Positions 57,362 through 64,000 of a stretch of 64,000 bases of DNA are shown in pieces. Positions within the stretch are counted from its first letter, which is position 1. Every line of letters starts with the position of its first letter. The translations under genes were made by a program, and so were the position numbers. The notes beneath the pieces are model-generated. The model ran no database searches, was not told where the DNA came from, and saw only the letters and a program-made list of their open reading frames with translations. Source of the stretch: Torulaspora globosa (taxonomy: Eukaryota > Ascomycota > Saccharomycetes > Saccharomycetales > Saccharomycetaceae); assembly GCF_014133895.1 (NCBI RefSeq), contig NC_050728.1, positions 496,001 through 560,000 on the forward strand, in the 5' to 3' direction.

Positions 57362-57814
57362 GTAAGCCAACCGCGTCGTTTCACTCTTTCTTTTCCCCCG
57401 TCCGTCGCACGTCGCTGCCTCGCTTATACAATTGAACTCTCGACCTCTTTTTTGTCCCGACGTCTGTTTGTTGTCGATCGCCCAGCATTGCAGGCAAAAC
57501 GTCTCAGACGCTGGCTAAACTGGAGCGAGGAAAAAAAAAACAGCGCGCGCAGCAGAACTTAAATCTCTAACTGTCACTTTGATCCCGCTACTTAAACAAC
57601 CAACTTCAATCGAGAACACAGAAATCTACTACCTGATTCCACTGTAAAACAGAGCAAGAGCTTTCCGACCACTCCTTTAATCTTTCCAACTATTTACATT
57701 CCTTTTCGAAGAGATTCATCAAGACTGTCCTATCCAACTATTATACTTTCCTTTTATTCAGTCGTTCGAGAGTCTTTTTAAGTGTTACCATTACTACGAG
57801 AGATCCATTACTAG
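57362..57814 (+). other. SUN4 promoter and 5' exon region
   Basis: 453 bp between the AYR1 stop and the 5' splice site of the SUN4 leader intron. It contains a run of at least ten A ending at 57540, directly followed by an alternating GC run (CAGCGCGCGC). No gene was recognised. The non-coding first exon of SUN4 must end at 57814. Confidence 0.5.
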
Positions 57815-58216
57815 GTATGTACGCAACGCTTATCGAACCGACCATTGCCACCGCACCGACCAGGGCTAGCCTGAACTCGATCCATAAACAAAGAGGCGGA
57901 CTTAGCAGCGACCAACCTGAAACGTTTGAAGACCATGCTGGTTCACATACCCGGCCAAGGTTGATTTTCAAACTTGGCGCGACGGAAAAACTTTTTTCCG
58001 ATTCAAGATCCGGAATCTTTGATTTTCGCGACGGGCGGTTTCGCGTCGTGAGTTTTTCCGATCTGGAGCGCTGAGCTTGAAGTGCCAAGCGATTGGATAG
58101 ATCTGCCGTTGATCTGCCAGATGTTGGGTGGTCGATTGTGGCGATAGATGGTCAGAGCTCCATGCTTTGATCTCGACACTTTGGAGAAATAGTTTTACTA
58201 ACGTTTTTTCTTGCAG
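57815..58216 (+). other. SUN4 5'-UTR intron, 402 nt
   Basis: All three yeast splice signals are present in order on the + strand: donor GTATGT at 57815-57820, branch point TACTAAC at 58196-58202, and a pyrimidine tract leading to acceptor CAG ending at 58216. The SUN4 ATG follows 17 nt later. A perfect 8-bp inverted repeat (CGGAAAAA / TTTTTCCG, 57983-58000) within the intron may bring the ends together. I recall that the S. cerevisiae SUN4/SIM1 family has been reported with a leader intron, which should be confirmed. Confidence 0.88.
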
Positions 58217-58232
58217 AAATTAAGAATCCAAG

Positions 58233-59516
58233 ATGAGAATTTCATCTGCTGCTTTAGCTGCCACTTTGATTGGCTCTGTTTCTGCGTTGCCTCATCTGCA
58301 GGTGAAGCGTGACGAGGACTGTGTCACTACCGTGGCCGACGCTCATCAGCACAAGAGAGCTGTCGCTGTCGAATACGTGTACCAGACGATCACTGTCGAC
58401 GGACATGGTCAAACCGTGGGGAGAATCAGCGATGTGACGACTCCAACTTCTACGTTGTCTCCAGCCGCTCCTTCTTCCGTCGCTGTCACGACGTCCAGCC
58501 AGGCTGCCGCAGCCACCACTTTGTCCTCCGAGGCACAGACGACCACCTTGAGCCAGACACCTTCGAGTTCTTCGCCTGCAGTGGCTACTTCATCTGCTGA
58601 GACTAGTTCGTCTGCTGTGGCTGCTTCGTCTGCAGTGGCTACTTCTTCTGCTGGCCCGTCTGCCGGCCCTTCGTCTTCTACCTCTTCGACTGGCGGCATC
58701 TCGGGTGATTTGGGCGCCTTTTCGGGCCCAAGCGAGAAGTTCCAGGACGGAACCATTCCTTGTAGCCAATTCCCAGCCGGTCAAGGTGTCATTTCTCTCG
58801 ACTGGGTCGGCCTCGGCGGTTGGTCTGGTGTCGAGAACGCTGACACTTCTACCGGTGGCAACTGTAAGGATGGCTCCTACTGTTCGTACGCTTGCCAGGC
58901 AGGTATGTCCAAGACTCAATGGCCATCAAGCCAGCCTGCTGATGGCAGATCTATTGGTGGTCTGTACTGTAAGGGTGGGTTCTTGTACCGCTCCAACACC
59001 AACAGTGACTACCTATGTGAGTGGGGTGTGCCATCCGCCTCCGTTGTCTCGAAGTTGAACCAAGACGTTGCCATCTGTAGGACCGATTACCCCGGCACCG
59101 AGAACATGGTTATCCCAACCCTCGTCGGCGCCGGTCAGTCGCAGCCTTTGACTGTAGTCGACCAAGATTCGTACTACACCTGGAGAGGAATGAAGACTTC
59201 TGCCCAATACTACGTCAACAACGCGGGTGTCTCTGTCGAGGACGGCTGTGTTTGGGGCGACGCTGGCTCCGGTATCGGTAACTGGGCTCCCTTGAACTTT
59301 GGCGCTGGTCAAACCGGTGGTATCACTTACCTATCTTTGATTCCAAATCCAAACAACAAGGCCCCATTGAACTTCAACGTCAAGATCGTCGCTGCCGACT
59401 CTTCCTCAGTGGTTCAAGGTGAATGTTACTACGAGAACGGCAAATACAACGGCAACGGTGCTGATGGTTGTACCGTCGCTGTGACTTCTGGTTCCGCTCA
59501 TTTTGTTCTCTACTAA
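58233..59516 (+). CDS. SUN4: SUN-family cell-wall protein (orthologue of SUN4 and SIM1)
   Basis: A 427-residue secreted protein (S. cerevisiae Sun4 420, Sim1 475). A signal peptide covers about residues 1-18, and a dibasic Kex2-type site (VKR) is at about 24-26. A Ser/Ala/Thr-rich, probably O-mannosylated stretch follows (about residues 65-155). The C-terminal SUN domain contains the conserved Cys-rich [20 protein letters not shown] and WPSSQP, then [19 protein letters not shown], and [15 protein letters not shown] proteins are beta-glucosidase-like wall proteins needed for daughter-cell separation. A leader intron precedes the ATG. It sits between AYR1 and POG1, as SIM1 does in the YIL block. 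Confidence 0.95.
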   Translation: MRISSAALAATLIGSVSALPHLQVKRDEDCVTTVADAHQHKRAVAVEYVYQTITVDGHGQTVGRISDVTTPTSTLSPAAPSSVAVTTSSQAAAATTLSSEAQTTTLSQTPSSSSPAVATSSAETSSSAVAASSAVATSSAGPSAGPSSSTSSTGGISGDLGAFSGPSEKFQDGTIPCSQFPAGQGVISLDWVGLGGWSGVENADTSTGGNCKDGSYCSYACQAGMSKTQWPSSQPADGRSIGGLYCKGGFLYRSNTNSDYLCEWGVPSASVVSKLNQDVAICRTDYPGTENMVIPTLVGAGQSQPLTVVDQDSYYTWRGMKTSAQYYVNNAGVSVEDGCVWGDAGSGIGNWAPLNFGAGQTGGITYLSLIPNPNNKAPLNFNVKIVAADSSSVVQGECYYENGKYNGNGADGCTVAVTSGSAHFVLY

Positions 59517-60578
59517 GAGCACTGACCATTTCGGCTTTTATGGCTTTTTTTTTCTCCTAGGTTCGAATCTGTCTCTCTACTTTTCTTCGGCAAGTGACTT
59601 GAGAACTCTTTATTTCAAACGAGCCAATTCCGCGTTTGAATCCCATTTATCGCTTGCATCTGCGACCTTTTCTTCTGTTCAACTTTATGTATCACTTTTG
59701 TGTGTATCTTCAAGGCAGATTTGTATCATTACCAACAGATGCGCGATAGTGTCCGTTCAGCTTCCCTGCCGTCATTATTGTATTGTGGCCCAGGCTGTAC
59801 GCAGGCCCCGTTTGAGAATGGCAAAGTTTGAATACCAACAATAGCTTCAAAAGCGGAAATTTACCACTTTTACCGTATTAGTCTCGCCCAAGGCAAGAAA
59901 ATATGCAAGCTTAACTCAACAAACCGTTTGGCCACAGACAAGAAGCTCTGGCCACACGGATTTGTGGTGCTTAATGCGTTCTTTTCACTTAGACAAGCCC
60001 ATTCAAGACACGTAGATCTGCGCCTGCCCGCGGCAAGTTGCCTGAATACAGTAGTAGGCTCGAGTGAGCTGAAGTAAAAAAAGGATACGGTGTCATTTTT
60101 GAAACGAATCGATTCCTCATCAGGCTCCCAGGATTGCCGTTTTTGACCACATTCGACTAACGCCCTCAATTCAAGGAATGGAAACGCCATTGAAGGGTTG
60201 ATCGAGAACTTATAGGGCAAGAATTGCCATTACGGATTGCCTGGAAGCTTGAGAAAAGGAACTTCGAGTCAGGATGCATTCTGGGGCGTCCAGCGTATCC
60301 TCTACATTTTACTTGGCAAGTCAGACGATTTTTCATCGTTTTCAGGTGGGTTGCCTTGCAGGGCTTTAGTCTCTCGATAGAGAGACAGACGTAGAGAAAA
60401 CCACGAGAGGTTCGTTTGAAGTCTAGCTAGCTACAATCGGGCCAATTAGCCATATCTTGATTGTCAGGGTTACGCCCTATTCTATTGTTCGTGTTACTAG
60501 TGTGCAATTATAGAGGAAGCCAAGAGCTGGAAATCTTAGAGAAGGGAAGTTTGCAACGACGAGGTGCAGCATCTTTTA
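59517..60578 (+). other. SUN4-POG1 intergenic region
   Basis: 1062 bp between tandem genes. Open frames here (for example 59870-60220, minus strand) lack an ATG start and any recognisable family. A perfect 7-bp hairpin with a GATA loop (GTCTCTC / GAGAGAC) lies at 60369-60386. A smaller one (ACGAT / ATCGT) is at 60324-60339. Both would fall in the promoter or 5' leader of POG1. No RNA gene was recognised. Confidence 0.45.
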
Positions 60579-61658
60579 ATGCAGGAAACCACTGCGGAAC
60601 AGCAGAAGCAGAAGAAGAGCAGCGTTCGAAGCCGAGAGCCGTCCGATGAGCTTGAGAAGAGAGGTGTAGAAGCGAGCTCCAACATACCGAATAGCGACAG
60701 CGCAGCGGGCCGCTATTCTGACTTGAAAAGGCAGTTCATGAATGAGCTGGGTTTGGGCCAGTACTACGAAATTCAGGTGCGCGATAATGCCACATTCAAC
60801 CGACTGCTGGAGAGTCGAATAGAACAACAACGTAAAGAAGTGGAAGAACAGCGAGATAGAAATCTGACCACTCTGAGCGTGGTACTTGACAAATGTATCA
60901 AGAGTGATAAGATTACAGGGGATCTGATTGAAAGGATACTAGATCTTGTCGGGATACCTCGTCACGGCGACAAGCCTGTAGAGCCATGCTCCAAGAGGAG
61001 ACGGTTAACCTCTCCGATGACGAGTCCGAAAGGTCGTAGCCGAATTCTCTCGGACGCAACAGCACTGGCCTCCAAAGATGCACAAGGTTTTGTAGCGCCA
61101 GTCCAAAACGTGCAAGGCACATATCCTATGCTGTACCACGGTGGAGCGGGACCTGCACCGTGGCTGCCGCAACAGTTCAACAAACCGTTGCCGCCTCAAA
61201 ACCAATACCAGAGCTCTTTCCCAGCGGGACTGGGAATGTCTGTCACAAGATCCAGAGAACCCAGCATGGCTCAGAATAATGAAAACCAGCCCGGTGTTCG
61301 GCCGGGATCGTATTCTCCCGTCCATATTGCGCCAGTCTCCAATCCGGGTTCTTCTGCATTGCCCTCCACTGGGCCGACTGGCCGAGCTTCGCTAATGACG
61401 ATGCATCCAGAGTCACCTCAGAAAGCACCGGCGAATTTTCTGCTGCCTTCACATCAAGCTCAATCTCAGTATAGGATGAAAACAGAGCCGGTGTCTCAGC
61501 GCAAGACCGCGGGACACCGACGGTCACAAAGTGCGACCGTTCTGCCTAATGCATCTGGATCGGGCTCTGTGAGGTCGCCCGTCAGAGAGCTTCAGGCATC
61601 GCCGCAACGGCCAGTGAATTTCCTGATACATACCCCTAAGCATCCTCCTCCGACATGA
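60579..61658 (+). CDS. POG1: POG1, nuclear cell-cycle regulator
   Basis: A 359-residue, mostly disordered protein (S. cerevisiae Pog1, YIL122W, has 351). A helical block at about residues 50-125 aligns with Pog1: ELGLGQYYEIQVRDNATFNR and DKCIKSDKITGDLIERILDL. Two further blocks are the KRRRLTSP basic motif and the C-terminus QRPVNFLIHTPKHPPPT, which is identical to what I recall of the S. cerevisiae C-terminus. Pog1 promotes recovery from pheromone arrest and is an SBF target that binds chromatin. The frame is open five codons upstream without an ATG. The middle part is Pro/Gln/Ser-rich. Confidence 0.92.
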   Translation: MQETTAEQQKQKKSSVRSREPSDELEKRGVEASSNIPNSDSAAGRYSDLKRQFMNELGLGQYYEIQVRDNATFNRLLESRIEQQRKEVEEQRDRNLTTLSVVLDKCIKSDKITGDLIERILDLVGIPRHGDKPVEPCSKRRRLTSPMTSPKGRSRILSDATALASKDAQGFVAPVQNVQGTYPMLYHGGAGPAPWLPQQFNKPLPPQNQYQSSFPAGLGMSVTRSREPSMAQNNENQPGVRPGSYSPVHIAPVSNPGSSALPSTGPTGRASLMTMHPESPQKAPANFLLPSHQAQSQYRMKTEPVSQRKTAGHRRSQSATVLPNASGSGSVRSPVRELQASPQRPVNFLIHTPKHPPPT

Positions 61659-61912
61659 CAACCAGTCACATTCTGTTTACTGCGGCCGCGGAAGAGATTA
61701 ACTACAGATATCAGGTACCTTGAATAGAGCATACATTATCCACCAGTTCCAACTATATAGACTAGCTAAACCACGCAACCTATATGGCAAAATCAGGTCC
61801 CCCCGCACCTGAAAGGGCCACTAACAATGGATCGGTATGCGGGTGCGAAAAACCGGCAGGGTCTGCTACTTTCAAGATGTCCTAATGCCAAGCCTGATCC
61901 GTCGGATCTTTT

Positions 61913-61957
61913 AAACGCCGGTACCGCTCAAAGGCCGGCAAAACGCCGGTACCGCTC
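61913..61957. repeat. Tandem 17-bp direct repeat with CGGTACCG core, QDR promoter
   Basis: The sequence AAACGCCGGTACCGCTC occurs twice, at 61913-61929 and 61941-61957, with a 28-bp period. Each copy has a palindromic CGG-TA-CCG core, the kind of inverted CGG pair bound by zinc-cluster regulators. It lies about 350-400 bp upstream of the drug transporter gene. A nearby GATCCGTCGGATC (near 61897-61909) is another inverted CCG/CGG arrangement. The interval 61659-62309 holds no recognised gene. Confidence 0.6.
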
Positions 61958-62309
61958 GAAGCCTGGTAAATGACACCCTTCCTAGGTATCAATCCTCGCT
62001 CCAACCATTTAACGTTCCTGTTTACATGCAATGTTGCCAAGGCACCACCCCAGAATCTCCCCTAGGAGAGCTTGAATGACATCTTATTTCCGCTGCCAAG
62101 CCTTGATATACGTCACACGAATGGAGATTTTCCGAGATTTTCTGCATATTGCGTAGTGTTTTTTTTTCTTGGCATTTCTAATCTTGAGATAAAAATGGGC
62201 ATGATAAGAAGGATGAGCAAACTGTCCTCGCATGGTCTGGAATGTGAACTTCTTCTTGCTCTCTTAATGTCATTTTTTTGGAATTAATTGACAGTAGGTG
62301 GAAGGTATT

Positions 62310-63938
62310 ATGTCATCTCAAGATATTATGTCACTGCGAAACTCGAAAGAGAATCCACCGCCAGAGGATGAGTACAAATCGGATCATCACGAGTATGATA
62401 GGGGTCGCTTGAGTGCAGTCGAAGCTGCGAGAAGCAAGGGATCTGAAGATGCAGTACCTTACTCTAGATTTCAAAGGCCAGAGAAATTCATGCTGGTAGT
62501 GCAGTGTGCGTTTACGGGATTCTTTTCGACGATAGCCGGAGCGATATATTATCCAGTTCTAACCGTCATTGAGCATAAGTTTAATGTCAGTGAAGAGCAG
62601 GTCAACATAACGGTTGTCGTTTACTACATATTTCAAGGGCTGTCGCCGACGTTGATGGGAGGCTTCGCCGACCATTTGGGCAGGAGACCGATTGTGAACT
62701 TATCGATACTTCTTTACTGTGCAGCCTGTATCGGATTAGCCTGTTCGAACACATATGCGCAGATTGTTGGGCTGAGATGTCTACAGGCAGCAGGCATATC
62801 GCCTGTCATCGCTATAAACAGCGGTATTGTTGGAGATGTCACTACACGGAAAGAGAGAGGCGGTTACGTGGGATATATATCGGGGTTTCAAGTGGTTGGC
62901 ACTGCGTTTGGCGCCTTGATTGGTGCCGGATTATCTTCGAGATGGGGCTGGAGATCCATCTTTTGGTTCTTGGCCATCGGGTCCGGAATCTGTCTTCTGT
63001 TTTCACTATTTCTTTTACCTGAAACGAAACGAACGATAGCTGGTAACGGATCTGTGACGCCAAAGTCCCCGCTCAATTGGTCGCCGGTGCTGCGGCTTCC
63101 TATAGTCAGGAGAAGACTTCATCTGGATGATCCCGATCTGGATACGGTGGCACCAGCTTCTAAGCTGAACTTGTTAGCGCCATTCTCAATCATTAAAATA
63201 CCGGAAATAAGTTTAGTTCTTCTAGTGGCCGGGCTACAGTTTTCGACGTGGACAACTCATCAGACGGCATTAACCACGTCTTTGAGTAAAGATTATCATT
63301 TATCTGTCGCCAAAATTGGGTTATGCTTTCTGCCTTCAGGTATTTGCACATTGATTAGTATAGTAAGTTCCGGACGGTACCTGAACTATAACTACAGGCG
63401 GAAAATGATCCAACACAGGGCTTGGGTTGCTCAGCGAGAACAAGCATTGCTCAAAGAACATGAAGGCGATGAACTTTTGGTCAAGCAGATCATTGAAAGC
63501 GATTATCACTACACTTTTAATATTTTTCGGGCGCGAATGCAGCCTGCTTTGTTCACTGTCATGCTGAGCAGTATGGGGTTCATATCCTTTGGCTGGTGCA
63601 TTAGCGTCAAAGCACCACTAGCCGCGGTACTCTGTACCAGTGGATTTGCGTCGCTTTTCTCTAACTGCATCTTGGCCATGTCTGTCACCTTGATCGTGGA
63701 TCTGTTCCCGTCTAGGGCCTCCACAGCAACAGGCTGCTTGAACCTGTTCAGATGTGCACTTTCAGCCATTTTCATTGCCTGCTTGACCAAGATGACCCAA
63801 CATATGAAATCAGGCGGGGTGTTCACGTTTCTGGGTTCGATAACTCTCCTTTCGACAGGTTTCCTTGTGGTTGTAATGGCCCATGGCAAGAAACTAAGTT
63901 ACAGGAGACGTCAGCAGGAAAGGAAAGGTCAAATATAA
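62310..63938 (+). CDS. QDR2: QDR/AQR1-type drug:H+ antiporter (MFS, DHA1)
   Basis: A 542-residue major facilitator. About 12 membrane segments start near residue 65. The DHA1 motif A is [13 protein letters not shown] in the loop after TM2, the motif-C region is [20 protein letters not shown] in TM5, and [10 protein letters not shown] closes the first half. A central loop of about 90 residues (from the PETKRT motif to the next TM) separates the halves, and a cytoplasmic insertion lies at about residues 365-405. It probably exports quinidine-like drugs, weak acids or polyamines and potassium at the plasma membrane. The first gene after POG1 in S. cerevisiae is QDR2 (YIL121W, 542 residues), with AQR1 in the sister block; the exact one-to-one name is uncertain. 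The first ATG, 62310, is taken as start. Confidence 0.88.
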   Translation: MSSQDIMSLRNSKENPPPEDEYKSDHHEYDRGRLSAVEAARSKGSEDAVPYSRFQRPEKFMLVVQCAFTGFFSTIAGAIYYPVLTVIEHKFNVSEEQVNITVVVYYIFQGLSPTLMGGFADHLGRRPIVNLSILLYCAACIGLACSNTYAQIVGLRCLQAAGISPVIAINSGIVGDVTTRKERGGYVGYISGFQVVGTAFGALIGAGLSSRWGWRSIFWFLAIGSGICLLFSLFLLPETKRTIAGNGSVTPKSPLNWSPVLRLPIVRRRLHLDDPDLDTVAPASKLNLLAPFSIIKIPEISLVLLVAGLQFSTWTTHQTALTTSLSKDYHLSVAKIGLCFLPSGICTLISIVSSGRYLNYNYRRKMIQHRAWVAQREQALLKEHEGDELLVKQIIESDYHYTFNIFRARMQPALFTVMLSSMGFISFGWCISVKAPLAAVLCTSGFASLFSNCILAMSVTLIVDLFPSRASTATGCLNLFRCALSAIFIACLTKMTQHMKSGGVFTFLGSITLLSTGFLVVVMAHGKKLSYRRRQQERKGQI

Positions 63939-64000
63939 GCAAAACAATACATAGCGTTTTCTCGCCAATTACTTGTTGGGAAGTATATCCATAAAGTTAC

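Noticed and set aside
57817..58074. 85-codon ORF just before SUN4
   Set aside because: Lies wholly inside the predicted SUN4 leader intron and has no family resemblance.
59555..59572. GGTTCGAATC resembling a tRNA B box
   Set aside because: No A box or cloverleaf can be formed upstream; it lies in the SUN4 3' flank.
59870..60220. 116-codon open frame on the minus strand between SUN4 and POG1
   Set aside because: No ATG at the start and no recognisable domain; probably an open frame by chance.

Overview
The window is nuclear DNA from a budding yeast of the family Saccharomycetaceae. It is gene-dense, with 32 protein genes in 64 kb and only one intron inside a coding sequence. Splice signals are canonical for yeast (GTATGT or GTACGT donor, TACTAAC branch point), and nearly every protein is recognisable as an orthologue of a Saccharomyces cerevisiae gene. 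No mobile element, LTR, tRNA, CRISPR array, centromere or virus-like sequence was seen.

Gene order is the most informative feature. Reading left to right, the genes interleave two S. cerevisiae blocks: the YNL083-YNL065 block of chromosome XIV and the YIL139-YIL120 block of chromosome IX. These two blocks are sisters from the whole-genome duplication (WGD). Pairs that S. cerevisiae keeps in two copies (TPM1/TPM2, MLF3/VHS2, RPL16A/B, FKH1/FKH2, SUN4/SIM1, AQR1/QDR) occur here once each, with the single-copy genes of both blocks between them. The organism is therefore a non-WGD lineage (Lachancea, Torulaspora, Zygosaccharomyces, Kluyveromyces or a relative). I cannot resolve the genus from the sequence alone.

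Layout. 1-11 kb: SAL1 (3' part), REV7, PMS1, SWS2, EOS1, tropomyosin, NIS1, TMA108. 11-22 kb: APJ1, OM45, MKS1, IMP4, MLF3/VHS2, the C/D snoRNA snR68, MSK1. 22-31 kb: RNH201, LAT1, TOM7, FLX1, intron-containing RPL16, CSM2, a single FKH gene. 31-47 kb: ASG1, the very large TAO3, MET18, RRT14. 47-64 kb: STH1, RPL9, KGD1, AYR1, SUN4/SIM1 (with a 5'-UTR intron), POG1 and a QDR/AQR drug:H+ antiporter.

Functions fall into a few themes: mitochondria (SAL1, SWS2, OM45, MSK1, LAT1, TOM7, FLX1, KGD1), DNA repair and genome maintenance (REV7, PMS1, RNH201, CSM2), ribosome production (IMP4, RRT14, RPL16, RPL9, snR68), cell cycle and morphogenesis (FKH, NIS1, TAO3, POG1, tropomyosin, SUN4), and transcription or chromatin (ASG1, STH1, MKS1). 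Promoter motifs fit these roles: PAC/RRPE at IMP4 and RRT14, an MCB at RNH201, forkhead sites upstream of FKH itself, REB1 plus TATA in front of snR68, ABF1 at RPL9, and REB1 plus HAP at KGD1.

The strongest items beyond routine gene calls are the snR68 snoRNA, identified from its rRNA guide, boxes and 7-bp terminal stem; the SUN4 5'-UTR intron; the forkhead-site cluster in the FKH promoter; an AGAA-capped Rnt1-type hairpin between RPL9 and KGD1; and an oversized TAO3-MET18 intergenic region carrying its own REB1/TATA and hairpins. I did not find a wholly new biological system.
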